Assembly: GCF_019511375.1 (NCBI RefSeq)
Contig: NZ_JAEUAO010000004.1
Span: 372,001 to 436,000, forward strand
Source of the DNA: Rhizobium herbae
Lineage (GTDB): Bacteria; Pseudomonadota; Alphaproteobacteria; Rhizobiales; Rhizobiaceae
Reading direction: 5' to 3'
DNA: 64,000 nucleotides
The notes beneath the pieces were generated by a model that was not told the DNA's origin, made no database searches, and saw only the letters and a list, made by a program, of their open reading frames with translations. Below are positions 1-8,775 of this stretch, in pieces. Numbering within the stretch: position 1 is the first letter of the stretch; each line of letters starts with the position of its first letter. Position numbers and translations under genes: made by a program.

Positions 1-635
1 GTCTGCCGGGTGCCGGCCAGTACACGACGGCGCGCGACCTCGCCGTGCTGGCGGTCACCATCAAGCGCGAGTTCCCGCAATATGCCCCCTATTTTGCCTA
101 TGAAGGCTTCACAACGGGCAAGAAGAACTATCCCAACCTCAACATGCTGATCGGCCGCTTCGATGGCGCCGACGGGATGAAGACCGGCTTCATCTGCGCC
201 TCCGGCTTCAACCAGGTCTCCTCGGCGACGCGTAACGGCCGCGCCGTCGTTTCCGTCGTGCTCGGCGCCGACAGCCTGGGCAGCAGGGCGGACGAATCGG
301 CCCGGTTGCTGCAACTCGGCCTGACGTCTACCGGCGTCGGCAAGCCCGGCCTCGGCCAGATCGCGCCCTATGGCGAGACCCGCGACATGGTCGCCGACGT
401 CAGCAAGGAAATCTGCAATCCGAAGGCTGCAAAGATTCGCTCCGAAAACCGGGACGAAGTCGGCCGGCAAAAACTGCTCTCGCCCTACATCCATGAGATC
501 AATCGCCCGCTGAACCTGGTTACCGCCGGCCTTATCCCCGGCACCGAAAAAGCTGTAAACGTCAACGGGCAGACCGAGACCGCACAGGGCGACGTCGCCA
601 ATATTCCGATCCCGGTCCCGCGCCCGGTCTTTTGA
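1..635 (+). CDS. D-alanyl-D-alanine carboxypeptidase (S11/PBP5 family), C-terminal part
   Basis: The gene enters from the left edge, so the catalytic SxxK serine and the signal peptide lie outside the window. The reading frame is open from base 3. What remains carries the third active-site motif of penicillin-binding proteins, KTG, in the context DGMKTGFICASGFN, as in S11 peptidases that trim the terminal D-Ala of peptidoglycan stem peptides in the periplasm. After the catalytic domain there is a tail ending in a proline-rich stretch (IPIPVPRPVF). I see no clear PBP5 C-terminal beta domain. The stop is TGA at 633-635, with 23 bases to the next gene. The family is well supported; the exact paralogue (DacF, DacC or DacA) cannot be decided. 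Confidence 0.85.
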   Translation, partial: LPGAGQYTTARDLAVLAVTIKREFPQYAPYFAYEGFTTGKKNYPNLNMLIGRFDGADGMKTGFICASGFNQVSSATRNGRAVVSVVLGADSLGSRADESARLLQLGLTSTGVGKPGLGQIAPYGETRDMVADVSKEICNPKAAKIRSENRDEVGRQKLLSPYIHEINRPLNLVTAGLIPGTEKAVNVNGQTETAQGDVANIPIPVPRPVF

Positions 636-658
636 GCCCTTTACCGATCGGATAAGAT

Positions 659-1825
659 ATGAGCCCCGTCCTCAATGCTGTGCCGGTGTCGATCCTCACC
701 GGCTTCCTCGGTGCCGGAAAGACCTCGCTGCTGAACCGGCTGCTGAAGGATCCTGATCTCACTGACACCGCCGTCATCATCAACGAGTTCGGCGATGTCT
801 CGCTGGATCACCTGCTGGTCGAAGCGTCGAGCGACGGCATCATCGAGCTGTCGGATGGCTGCCTCTGCTGCACGGTGCGCGGCGAACTGGTCGATACGCT
901 CGCCGATCTGATGGACCGGATGCAGACGGGCAAGATCAAGCCGCTGAAGCGCGTCGTCATCGAAACCACCGGCCTTGCCGATCCGGCTCCCGTGCTCCAA
1001 TCGGTGATGGGCAATCCGGTGATCGCCCAGAGCTACCGGCTGGATGGTGTGGTTACCGTCGTCGATGCGGTCAACGGGCTTTCGACACTTGCCAACCACG
1101 AGGAGGCGCTCAGGCAGGTTGCCATGGCCGACAGGCTGGTCATCAGCAAGGTGTCGCTCGCGACGCCCGATGTTGTCATCTCCCTGAAGGCACGGCTGCG
1201 AGACCTCAATCCGCGCGCTCCGATAATGGACGGCGATCTGCCGGAAGTCGCCAAGGCAGAGCTTTTTCACTGCGGGCTTTATGATCCGGCAACAAAGATC
1301 GCCGATGTCGGCCGTTGGCTGCAGGACGAGGATGTCGCCGAACATGATCATGCCCATGTGCATGACGGTCACCATCACCATGACCATGCGCATTGTGACC
1401 ATGACCACCATGATCACGGCCACCACCGCCATGACGAAAACCGCCATGGCACGGATATCCGCTCCTTCAGCATCGTCCATGACCGGCCGATCGACCCGAT
1501 GGCGCTGGAAATGTTCGTCGACCTCCTGCGCTCCGCCCATGGCGAAAAACTGCTTCGGATGAAGGCGATCGTTGCCATGTCCGACAATCCGGACAGGCCG
1601 CTGATCCTGCACGGCGTGCAGGCTGTGTTCCATCCGCCGCAGCGCCTGGCCGGCTGGCCGGACCCGTCGGACCGGCGCACCCGCATGGTGCTGATCACCA
1701 AGGGTCTGCCGGAGGCTTTCGTCCGGGACCTGTTCGACGCCTTCACCGGCAAGCCGCGCATCGACCGCCCGGATCGTCAGGCGCTGGAGGATAATCCTTT
1801 GGCGGTACCGGGTCTCAGGATGTAG
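659..1825 (+). CDS. CobW/ZNG1-family GTP-binding metallochaperone
   Basis: 388 aa G3E-family P-loop GTPase. The Walker A motif GFLGAGKT is at residues 15-22. The metal-binding GCLCC motif (CxCC) is at residues 67-71, next to the switch region. A CobW C-terminal domain occupies roughly residues 270-375. Between the GTPase and the C-terminal domain lies a very His-rich linker, about 18 His in some 36 residues around residues 227-262. Members of this family deliver zinc or cobalt to client proteins or to cobalamin synthesis; the His-rich linker favours zinc or nickel handling. The protein is cytoplasmic. No Zur-type operator was recognised upstream. The DUF930 gene follows 23 bases downstream on the same strand. 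The family is certain; the client metal and protein are unknown. Confidence 0.9.
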   Translation: MSPVLNAVPVSILTGFLGAGKTSLLNRLLKDPDLTDTAVIINEFGDVSLDHLLVEASSDGIIELSDGCLCCTVRGELVDTLADLMDRMQTGKIKPLKRVVIETTGLADPAPVLQSVMGNPVIAQSYRLDGVVTVVDAVNGLSTLANHEEALRQVAMADRLVISKVSLATPDVVISLKARLRDLNPRAPIMDGDLPEVAKAELFHCGLYDPATKIADVGRWLQDEDVAEHDHAHVHDGHHHHDHAHCDHDHHDHGHHRHDENRHGTDIRSFSIVHDRPIDPMALEMFVDLLRSAHGEKLLRMKAIVAMSDNPDRPLILHGVQAVFHPPQRLAGWPDPSDRRTRMVLITKGLPEAFVRDLFDAFTGKPRIDRPDRQALEDNPLAVPGLRM

Positions 1826-1848
1826 CTTTCGGCGGGCAAAGGGCTGGC

Positions 1849-2586
1849 ATGTTTCTCCGGGCGGGTGAAGTCATCGGCGACATGCCAGGACCGGCGCTTC
1901 GATCCAGCCGGCCCAGCCCGTGGGAACTTGGCGCCTCACTCGGCTTTCACATTCTGATCGGGCTTGCTCTGCTCTTCGCCGTGGTGCCGCGCCGGCAGAC
2001 CACACCGTTGGAGGAGAGCGTAACCGTCGATGTCCTGACAGAGCAGCAGTTCGACGCGGCGAACCAATCGCCGATCATCCAAGCGAGCGTCGGGCCGCGG
2101 AGCGATGAGCCGGCCGAGTCGATTGTTAAAAATACCGTGCCTGACGTCGGCAAAGTGCCGGGCGCCCGGCCGCGACCCGACCCCGGCGGCATGGTCCAGG
2201 CGACGAACCTCAGATCCGCAACAGTCCTGGCTGATCCGCGCAGCGCCAAGGCGCGCAAGGCGCTGCAGGAACTGGCGTCGTCCGAGCGCGTCGTGCAACT
2301 CTGCAATATCGAGGCGATGGAACAGGTCCATATCTGGAAACCCGAGTTCCAACCGGATTTTGTGGTGGCCTATGCAATGGCCGATACGAAACTGTCGGGA
2401 CAGAAACTTACGGCCGATGGAGGCGCGTTCCGCAGCAAGCGGCAATGGTACACTATCGGCTTCACCTGCGATGTCACAGCGGACCTGAAAGAGGTTGTTT
2501 CGTTTGCTTTCCTGGTCGGCGATGCAATCCCCAAAAGCCAATGGGAAGACCATAATCTGGCTGCAGATGACGGTCCGGCGGACTAA
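1849..2586 (+). CDS. DUF930 domain-containing membrane-anchored protein
   Basis: 245 aa. A single hydrophobic segment at about residues 28-46 follows a short cytoplasmic N-terminus. After it comes a proline- and charge-rich linker and a C-terminal domain (about residues 140-235) with the DUF930 pattern: ERVVQLCNIEAMEQ, then two Cys, then WYTIGFTCDV. This topology resembles TonB/TolA-type periplasmic spanners, but no TonB C-terminal fold was recognised. DUF930 proteins occur mainly in Rhizobiales and have no known function. The gene lies 23 bases behind the CobW-like gene and is convergent with the TusA-like gene (8 bases between the stops). Export and anchoring are inferred from the hydrophobic segment. 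Confidence 0.75.
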   Translation: MFLRAGEVIGDMPGPALRSSRPSPWELGASLGFHILIGLALLFAVVPRRQTTPLEESVTVDVLTEQQFDAANQSPIIQASVGPRSDEPAESIVKNTVPDVGKVPGARPRPDPGGMVQATNLRSATVLADPRSAKARKALQELASSERVVQLCNIEAMEQVHIWKPEFQPDFVVAYAMADTKLSGQKLTADGGAFRSKRQWYTIGFTCDVTADLKEVVSFAFLVGDAIPKSQWEDHNLAADDGPAD

Positions 2587-2594
2587 ACAGCGCG

Positions 2595-2831
2595 TCAGGC
2601 CTTCTTGCGGATCACGAACCGATGACCAACGGCCAGCGCCTCGGAATGCTCTAAGCTATGCCCGTCCTCAGTGCAGAAATGCGGAATGTCGATGATGGCT
2701 AGCGGGTCCGTCGTCTCGACGATGATCAGCGCGCCGGGCGCAAGGGTTTTCATGCGCTTGCGGGTCTTCAACACCGGCAAGGGGCATTTCAGTCCCTTGA
2801 GATCATAAATCAGGCTGTCGGCGTCGGGCAT
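2595..2831 (-). CDS. TusA/SirA-like sulfurtransferase family protein
   Basis: 78 aa from ATG at 2831. The protein has the family signature Cys in LKCPLPVLK (CPxP motif) near the N-terminus, and the usual small alpha/beta TusA length. Family members carry a persulfide on this Cys and relay sulfur in tRNA thiolation, molybdenum cofactor assembly or sulfur oxidation. The start codon overlaps the stop of the upstream L,D-transpeptidase in a TGATG arrangement, so translation is probably coupled; a TTG one codon earlier is a less likely start. Nothing nearby shows which sulfur pathway it serves, and a functional link to a cell-wall enzyme is not obvious. Confidence 0.85.
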   Translation of the reverse strand: MPDADSLIYDLKGLKCPLPVLKTRKRMKTLAPGALIIVETTDPLAIIDIPHFCTEDGHSLEHSEALAVGHRFVIRKKA

Positions 2832-4531
2832 CAATTGCCCCAGAGCTTCCAGAACGGCCGCTTCTTCGGTTGCTGCTCGGCAACGACCTGTTCGGCAACG
2901 GGTGCTCCTTCGTTTGCGGTGGTTGCCTGTTGCGCCGCTTCGGCGGGCTTCTGTGTGGTCTTGGAGACTGCCGTCGGAGTGGCGGCGACGGCTGCCTCCT
3001 GTTGAACGGCGCTGTTCGCGGGTTGCTGCGCGGGCTGTTGAATTGCGATGTCAGCGGACGCTGCACCTACGAACTCTGGTTTCCGCGCATCAGCACTGTC
3101 CTTGGAGAATAGACGGCCCCAGAAACCCTTGCTGGCCGGCGCCTGCACGATGACGGCCTGCTCAGCCACCGGTGCAGCCTCGGTCGCGGTTCCTGCCTGA
3201 GCCGCCGCTTCAGCCGGTTTCCGTGCCGTCTCTGCGACAGCCGGCCCGGCCGTGGCGACGGCTGCCGGTTGCTGTGCGGCGTCAACGGGCGCCGCCGCAG
3301 CAGGCTGCAGCTTCTGCGCATCGTCGCCTCTCTTGGAGAACAGGCCGCCCCAGAAGCTCTTCCTGTCGGCCGTCTGCTCGACCGAGGCCGTTTCGACCGG
3401 GCGCGGCAGCGGGTTTTCGGCCGGCACGGGCACGCTCTTGCCATTGCGGGTGGTTTTTTCCAGCTCGGCTTTCTGGATCTCGATCGCCTTCCTTGCCTCC
3501 TCAAGCTCGGCCCGGCGGGCTTCCTGCTTTTCGAGGTCGGCGACCTTCATCAGCTTGCCGGCATCGAGCGAGGTGCCGGTCGGCGCATAGGCCAGTTCCT
3601 TGCCGACACGTTGCTTGGCGACGATCGCCTTGCGTTCGGCTTCGCTCGGTTCGTACCAGACCATGCCGTCGAGCTTCTTCATCGCCTTGGCGTAGTCTTC
3701 ATTGTATTTCTTGTTGTAGGCGGCAAGTGCGCCCTGCATCACCGCCGGCGTCGACATCGCCGGGCAAGGCCCGGTCGGACTGAACTTGCCGTCGGTCTGC
3801 TGGTTGAAGACGTACTTCTTCTCGCAGATGTTGACTTCCGGCGGTCGCTTGGTGATCTCGAACTGGTCGTAGCCGGGCTTCAGCATGTTCCAGAAGCCGA
3901 TGTGAGGGCTGTTGCGATGTCGCGCCATGTTTTCCGCAGTCATGCGGAAGGGCAGGGCCTGCAGCTGGATAGCCTGCTGGCCGCCCTTGTAGGCGTCGCG
4001 GGCGAGCGCAAAGATTTCCTGCATCTGCTCGTCGGTCATCGAGTAGCAGCCGGACGAGGAGCAGGCGCCATGGATCATCAGGTTGGTGCCGTAGCGGCCG
4101 TTGGCCTGGTCAAAACGGTTGGGAAAGCCGGTGTTGATCGCCAGGTAGTAGCTCGAATTCGGGTTCATCTGGCCCGGTGTGATAGGATAGAAGCCTTCCG
4201 GCGCCTGCCGGTCGCCTTCCTTGACCTTGGGGCCGAGCTTGCCCGACCAGGCGCAGATCTTGTACTGGCGCAGCATTTCGAAGCGGTTGGAGGCATTCGC
4301 CTTCCAGACCTCGAGCACGCCTTCCTCCTTGAAGATGCGCAGCATGATCGGCGATTCCTTCGCCATGCTCATTGCCTGCATCTTCTGCACGATCTTGCCG
4401 GAAAGCTGGTAGTTTACCTTGCTCGAGACCTTCTTGAGATCGACATCGACCGTATCCATCGCCTCATTGGCGGTGCAGCCTGCGAGCAGCGCTGCGATGG
4501 CGGCGGTGGCAACAAGATGTGTCAGACGCAT
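2831..4531 (-). CDS. L,D-transpeptidase (YafK-like) lipoprotein with repeated C-terminal tail
   Basis: 566 aa from ATG at 4531. I chose this over an upstream in-frame start because it gives a clean lipoprotein signal peptide (LLAGC, lipid Cys at residue 19). The catalytic domain has the YkuD signature HGACSSSGCYSM, with His near 154 and nucleophile Cys near 162. This predicts an envelope enzyme that forms or breaks L,D cross-links or attaches proteins to peptidoglycan. After residue 320 there is a charged helical stretch and then an Ala/Pro/Gln-rich tail with a repeated module: FWGGLFSK, FWGRLFSK and a terminal FWKLWGN, spaced about 77-89 residues. The stop overlaps the TusA-like start. The enzymatic family is solid; the tail is unexplained. 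Confidence 0.88.
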   Translation of the reverse strand: MRLTHLVATAAIAALLAGCTANEAMDTVDVDLKKVSSKVNYQLSGKIVQKMQAMSMAKESPIMLRIFKEEGVLEVWKANASNRFEMLRQYKICAWSGKLGPKVKEGDRQAPEGFYPITPGQMNPNSSYYLAINTGFPNRFDQANGRYGTNLMIHGACSSSGCYSMTDEQMQEIFALARDAYKGGQQAIQLQALPFRMTAENMARHRNSPHIGFWNMLKPGYDQFEITKRPPEVNICEKKYVFNQQTDGKFSPTGPCPAMSTPAVMQGALAAYNKKYNEDYAKAMKKLDGMVWYEPSEAERKAIVAKQRVGKELAYAPTGTSLDAGKLMKVADLEKQEARRAELEEARKAIEIQKAELEKTTRNGKSVPVPAENPLPRPVETASVEQTADRKSFWGGLFSKRGDDAQKLQPAAAAPVDAAQQPAAVATAGPAVAETARKPAEAAAQAGTATEAAPVAEQAVIVQAPASKGFWGRLFSKDSADARKPEFVGAASADIAIQQPAQQPANSAVQQEAAVAATPTAVSKTTQKPAEAAQQATTANEGAPVAEQVVAEQQPKKRPFWKLWGN

Positions 4532-4732
4532 CGGCAAAGGCCCATCGAAAAAACTACTGAGCGTGAGGTACCCGCGGCGGCGGTCCACGGAGAATCAATA
4601 CGTCCTTATACTTCACAAAATATTAACCTTGCAGACCCGCCTCACGCCAGTCGTTCCAGACGCCAAGATTGTGGCCAAGGTTGGACCGTGGGCTCAATCT
4701 GCGCGGGTAGCCAGGCGAAACATGCCGATATG

Positions 4733-5686
4733 TTAAAGCTGGCGACCGATCGCCAGGTATTTCTGCCGGCGGTCTGAGCGCAGCTGGTCGCCGGTGCGTC
4801 CGGACAGTTCCTTCAGCGCATCGGCAATCACCGTGCCGGTCTTTGCGATGACCGCGTCCGGATCGCGATGCGCGCCACCGACCGGCTCGCCGATGATGCC
4901 GTCGATGATGCCGAGCGACTTCAGGTCCTCGGCGGTGATCTTCATGTTGGTCGCCGCTTCCTTGGCGCGGGTGCTGTCGCGCCAGAGGATCGAGGCGGCG
5001 CCTTCCGGCGAGATCACACTGTAGATCGCGTGCTCCAGCATGTAGACGCGATTGCCGGTGGCGATGGCGATCGCGCCGCCCGAACCGCCTTCGCCGAGAA
5101 CCACCGAGACGATCGGGACCTTGAGGTTGAGGCACATTTCCGTCGAGCGGGCGATGGCTTCCGCCTGGCCGCGTTCTTCGGCGCCGATGCCCGGATAGGC
5201 GCCGGCGGTGTCGATCAGGGTGATCAGCGGCAGGCCGAAGCGGTCGGCCATCTCCATGACGCGGATCGCCTTGCGATAGCCTTCTGGACGGGCACTGCCG
5301 AAATTGTGCTTGATGCGCGACTTCGTGTCGTTGCCCTTTTCCTGGCCGATAACAGCGACAGGCGTACCGCGAAAGCGCGCGAGACCGGCCTGGATCGCCT
5401 CGTCGTTGGCGAACTTGCGGTCGCCGGCAAGCGGCGTGAATTCGGTGAAGAGGCTTGCGGCATATTCCTGGAAGTGGGGGCGCTGCGGATGGCGCGCGAC
5501 CTGCGTCTTCTGCCAGGGGTTCAGCTTGGAATAGATTTCGGCCATCGCCTCGCGGGCGCGCACTTCAAGGCGCTCCACCTCGTCGGTCGTGTCGATGCTC
5601 TCGTCTTCGCTGGCAATCTTCTTCAGCTCGTGAATCTTGCCTTCGAGATCAGAGATTGGTTTTTCGAAATCGAGATAATTGTGCAT
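4733..5686 (-). CDS. accA: acetyl-CoA carboxylase carboxyltransferase subunit alpha
   Basis: 317 aa, the normal length for AccA. The N-terminus ([18 protein letters not shown]) and the crotonase-fold core with [10 protein letters not shown] are characteristic. With AccD it transfers the carboxyl group from carboxybiotin-BCCP to acetyl-CoA, giving malonyl-CoA for fatty acid synthesis in the cytoplasm. It lies 79 bases downstream of xerD on the same strand; about 200 bases separate its stop from the start of the L,D-transpeptidase. No key residue appears altered. Confidence 0.97.
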   Translation of the reverse strand: MHNYLDFEKPISDLEGKIHELKKIASEDESIDTTDEVERLEVRAREAMAEIYSKLNPWQKTQVARHPQRPHFQEYAASLFTEFTPLAGDRKFANDEAIQAGLARFRGTPVAVIGQEKGNDTKSRIKHNFGSARPEGYRKAIRVMEMADRFGLPLITLIDTAGAYPGIGAEERGQAEAIARSTEMCLNLKVPIVSVVLGEGGSGGAIAIATGNRVYMLEHAIYSVISPEGAASILWRDSTRAKEAATNMKITAEDLKSLGIIDGIIGEPVGGAHRDPDAVIAKTGTVIADALKELSGRTGDQLRSDRRQKYLAIGRQL

Positions 5687-5765
5687 GAGATGCGTTTCCG
5701 ATCATATTGCGCCAATGGCCGCGGACATGATGATCCCAATGTCTTCGCGAAGGGTTCTGGCGCTC

Positions 5766-6719
5766 CTAATCCTGTTTTTTCGCCTGTTTGGCAAGGGGGT
5801 GATGATTTTGGACCAGCTGATGCAGCCGCTCTTCGAGCACATGGGTGTAGATTTGTGTCGTCGAAATGTCCGAATGACCGAGAAGTTCCTGTACGGCGCG
5901 AAGGTCCGCGCCGTTGGCAAGCAGATGGCTGGCAAAGGCGTGGCGCAGCACGTGCGGCGAGATCGCCGCGACGCGGATACCGGCGCGGGACGCCAGCCCC
6001 TTGAGATCGCGGGCAAACACCTGCCGCGGCAGATAGCCGGCCTTGCCGGAGGAGGGGAACAACCATGGGCTTTCGGGCGATGTCTTCTGCCCGGCGTTGC
6101 TCCTTGCCATTTCAGCGCCATAGGCTTGCAGGGCGCGTATGGCCGATTGCGAAAGCGGCACCATCCGCTCCTTGTTGCCTTTGCCGCGAATGACGAGGAA
6201 GCGGCCGTTCTGGGCAAGCACGGAGGCGGGCAGGGCGACCAATTCGCTGACGCGCATGCCGGTCGCATAGAGCAGTTCGATCAGCGCATGCATCCGCAAC
6301 CGGCCGATGACGTCGCCGTCCTTCCGTGCCGCCTCGATTTCCGCCTGCCCGATCAGCCGTGAGACATCGTCGATGCTCAGCACCTTCGGCAGGGCGCGCG
6401 CTTTCTTCGGCGCATCGAGTACGCCGGTTGGATCATCGGTGCGCAGTCCCTCTGCATAGAGGAACTTGTAGAATTGCCTGAGCGCGGAAAGCCTGCGTGC
6501 CTGTGAGGAAGCCTTGAAACCCTGCTGGGCGAGATGGGCGAGATAGGCGCGCAGATCGTCCGAGGCAGCCTCGGTCGGCTTGACGCCGCGCTGTTTCAGG
6601 AAGGAATAGGCATCTTCCAGATCGTGCTCATAGGATAGAAGCGTGTTGCTGGCAGCACCTCGCTCGGCGCTCATCATCTCCAGGAAGGATTCCATATGGG
6701 CGGCGGAGAGGTCGATCAT
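5766..6719 (-). CDS. xerD: site-specific tyrosine recombinase XerD
   Basis: 317 aa. An N-terminal SAM-like core-binding domain (about 1-95) precedes the catalytic domain. The catalytic set is visible: Arg in ATGMRVSEL, the HxxR box in [12 protein letters not shown], His in [10 protein letters not shown] and the nucleophile Tyr in IYTHV. With XerC it resolves chromosome dimers at dif during division. The ATG (6719-6717) overlaps the stop of a small membrane-protein gene (ATGA), suggesting coupled translation. The accA gene lies downstream on the same strand. Its place in a core-gene block favours XerD over a mobile-element integrase. Confidence 0.93.
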   Translation of the reverse strand: MIDLSAAHMESFLEMMSAERGAASNTLLSYEHDLEDAYSFLKQRGVKPTEAASDDLRAYLAHLAQQGFKASSQARRLSALRQFYKFLYAEGLRTDDPTGVLDAPKKARALPKVLSIDDVSRLIGQAEIEAARKDGDVIGRLRMHALIELLYATGMRVSELVALPASVLAQNGRFLVIRGKGNKERMVPLSQSAIRALQAYGAEMARSNAGQKTSPESPWLFPSSGKAGYLPRQVFARDLKGLASRAGIRVAAISPHVLRHAFASHLLANGADLRAVQELLGHSDISTTQIYTHVLEERLHQLVQNHHPLAKQAKKQD

Positions 6720-6865
6720 CGCGCCTTGTTGATCCGTTCGGAGGGGATGCGGATGGTGACGTCGCGCTCCACCGGATCGACGAAGGTCACAAGCGCCACC
6801 ATGCTTCCGTAAATCACCCCGGCAATCAAAGCGCAGATGAACAGGAACCGGAAAAGGGTGGGCAT
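6716..6865 (-). CDS. 49-residue single-span membrane protein upstream of xerD
   Basis: Small gene starting at ATG 6865, with a good ribosome binding site (AGGAG, 6 bases upstream). The protein starts [20 protein letters not shown], a Lys/Arg-poor hydrophobic helix that probably spans the inner membrane. A short polar C-terminus contains [18 protein letters not shown]. The stop overlaps the xerD start by ATGA, so the two are probably co-transcribed and translationally coupled. I do not recognise a family. The bases GGGCAT at 6897-6892 (minus strand) are complementary to ATGCCC at the start codon, so the mRNA may fold over its own start. Confidence 0.7.
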   Translation of the reverse strand: MPTLFRFLFICALIAGVIYGSMVALVTFVDPVERDVTIRIPSERINKAR

Positions 6866-6939
6866 TTTTTACTCCTGGGGCTTGCGCCTATATGCCCATG
6901 ACTGTTCGCAAGTGCAAGAACTGCCGGCTCGGCGCGGAG

Positions 6940-6980
6940 TATGATGTTGCCCTGCCGCTTCACACTTTTCTGCATCATGC
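6940..6980. repeat. Degenerate copy of a palindromic rhizobial intergenic repeat
   Basis: This stretch has the arms TATGATG and CATCATGC around a core that ends in CCGCTTCACACTTTTCTGC. It closely matches the second half of the repeat at 56977-57020, which shares the order ATGATG, CCGCTT-ACACTTTTC and GCATCATGC. The inner stem of the other copy is lost here. It sits between the divergent small membrane gene and aroK. I infer a decayed copy of the same dispersed element. Confidence 0.55.
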
Positions 6981-7058
6981 CTGCGTCATGCCGCAGCCAT
7001 GTCTTGACGCTCCTCGCCGTTTTGTCGATACCGGAACGGAACGGGGAATTTGAACTTA

Positions 7059-7637
7059 ATGAGCGACGTGATGGAACCGGTCTCCGAGGCGCTGATCGAA
7101 CGGGCGAAGGCCGCGCTCGGCCGGCGGAACCTCGTCTTCATCGGCCTGATGGGCGCCGGAAAATCGGCGGTCGGCCGGATGACGGCAGCCGCGCTCGGCA
7201 TTCCCTTCATCGATTCCGATCATGAGATCGAGCGTGTTTCGCGCATGACGATCAGCGAGCTCTTCGCAGCCTATGGCGAGGAAGAGTTCCGTGCGCTGGA
7301 AACCCGCGTCATCAAGCGGCTGCTGAACACCGGTCCGCGAGTCGTTTCCACCGGCGGCGGTGCCTATATCAACGAGCGGACCCGCAGGCATATCAAGAAG
7401 CAAGGCTTGTCGATCTGGCTCAATGCCGAACTGGATGTGCTGTGGGAACGCGTCAACAAGCGTGACACGCGGCCGTTGCTCAAGACCGAAAACCCGAAGC
7501 AGACGCTCGAGAAGCTGATGCACGCCCGCTACCCGATCTATGCCGAGGCGGACCTCACCGTGATCTCCCGCGATGTGAAGAAGGAGGTGATGGTGGAAGA
7601 GGTTCTCGCCGCGCTCGCCGCCATGCCGAAGAAGTGA
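7059..7637 (+). CDS. aroK: shikimate kinase
   Basis: 192 aa from ATG at 7059 (a TTG three codons upstream at 7050 is possible but sits too close to the GGGG of the ribosome site). The P-loop is in [14 protein letters not shown]. The shikimate site is in the [12 protein letters not shown] and STGGGA motifs, and the lid region is RDTRPLL. The enzyme phosphorylates shikimate at O3 with ATP, step five of chorismate synthesis. It is followed by aroB after 4 bases, the usual alphaproteobacterial pairing, so an aroKB operon is clear. Confidence 0.95.
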   Translation: MSDVMEPVSEALIERAKAALGRRNLVFIGLMGAGKSAVGRMTAAALGIPFIDSDHEIERVSRMTISELFAAYGEEEFRALETRVIKRLLNTGPRVVSTGGGAYINERTRRHIKKQGLSIWLNAELDVLWERVNKRDTRPLLKTENPKQTLEKLMHARYPIYAEADLTVISRDVKKEVMVEEVLAALAAMPKK

Positions 7638-7641
7638 AACA

Positions 7642-8775
7642 ATGACCTCTCCTGATTTATCTCCCGCCAAGCGTACCGTCCGCGTCGATCTCGGCGACCG
7701 CTCCTATGACATTCTGATCGGCCCCGGCCTGATTGCGACGGCGGCAAACGAAATCGCCAGCCGGCTGAAGGGGCGCAGGATGGCGGTCATCACCGACGAG
7801 CATGTCGCGCCGCTCTATCTGGAACCGCTGATGGCCACCCTCAAGGCAAAGGAGATCGAGGCCGTTTCGCTCGTCCTGCCCGCCGGCGAAAAGACCAAGA
7901 GCTTCGACCATCTGATCCCTGTCTGCGAGGCAATCCTCGGCGCTCGCATCGAGCGCAACGATGCGGTGATCGCGCTCGGTGGCGGCGTGATCGGCGACCT
8001 CACCGGTTTTGCGGCAGGCATCGCCCGGCGCGGGTCGCGGTTCATCCAGATCCCCACCTCGCTTTTGGCGCAAGTCGATTCCTCCGTGGGCGGCAAGACC
8101 GGCATCAACTCGCCCCACGGCAAGAACCTGATCGGCGTCTTCCATCAGCCCGACCTCGTGCTCGCCGATACCGATGTGCTCGACACACTGAGCCCGCGCG
8201 AGTTCCGGGCCGGCTATGCCGAAGTCGCAAAATACGGCCTGATCGACAAGCCGGACTTCTTCGCCTGGCTTGAAAAGAACTGGCAGGCCGTGTTTGCCGG
8301 CGGCGACGCCCGCATCGAGGCGATCGCCATCAGCTGCCAGGCGAAAGCCGATGTCGTTGCGGCCGACGAGCGTGAAAACGGCCTGCGCGCGCTCCTCAAT
8401 CTCGGCCACACCTTCGGTCATGCGCTGGAAGCGGCCACGCATTATGATGGCCGCCGGTTGGTGCACGGCGAAGGCGTTGCGATCGGCATGGTGCTGGCGC
8501 ACGAGTTTTCGGCGCGCATGAACCTCGCAAGCCGCGACGATGCAACCCGCGTCGAGGCACATCTGAAGGCCGTTGGCCTGCCGACCCGCATGAACGACAT
8601 TCCCGGCACCCTGCCGCCGGCTGAAAAGCTGATGGATGCGATTGCCCAGGACAAGAAGGTCAAGGGCGGCAAGCTGACCTTCATCCTGACCCGCGGTATA
8701 GGCCAGTCTTTCGTGGCCGACGACGTGCCTGCCAGTGAAGTGCTGCGGTTTCTTGAGGAAAAACATCCGGGATGA
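7642..8775 (+). CDS. aroB: 3-dehydroquinate synthase
   Basis: 377 aa, full length for AroB. NAD-binding and metal-binding motifs are visible: [22 protein letters not shown], and the zinc ligands in the [15 protein letters not shown] and HGEGVAIGM segments. It converts DAHP to 3-dehydroquinate, step two of the shikimate pathway. It sits 4 bases after aroK and its TGA overlaps the ATG of the next gene (ATGA), so the three genes form one operon. No anomalies were noticed. Confidence 0.97.
   Translation: MTSPDLSPAKRTVRVDLGDRSYDILIGPGLIATAANEIASRLKGRRMAVITDEHVAPLYLEPLMATLKAKEIEAVSLVLPAGEKTKSFDHLIPVCEAILGARIERNDAVIALGGGVIGDLTGFAAGIARRGSRFIQIPTSLLAQVDSSVGGKTGINSPHGKNLIGVFHQPDLVLADTDVLDTLSPREFRAGYAEVAKYGLIDKPDFFAWLEKNWQAVFAGGDARIEAIAISCQAKADVVAADERENGLRALLNLGHTFGHALEAATHYDGRRLVHGEGVAIGMVLAHEFSARMNLASRDDATRVEAHLKAVGLPTRMNDIPGTLPPAEKLMDAIAQDKKVKGGKLTFILTRGIGQSFVADDVPASEVLRFLEEKHPG

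Noticed and set aside
636-658. Zur operator before the CobW-like gene
   Set aside because: Only 23 bases lie upstream and they lack the AT-rich dyad of Zur sites.
3269-4777. A 502-codon frame on the plus strand opposite the L,D-transpeptidase gene
   Set aside because: It lies antisense to a gene with a complete catalytic motif and lipobox, and has no recognisable domain.
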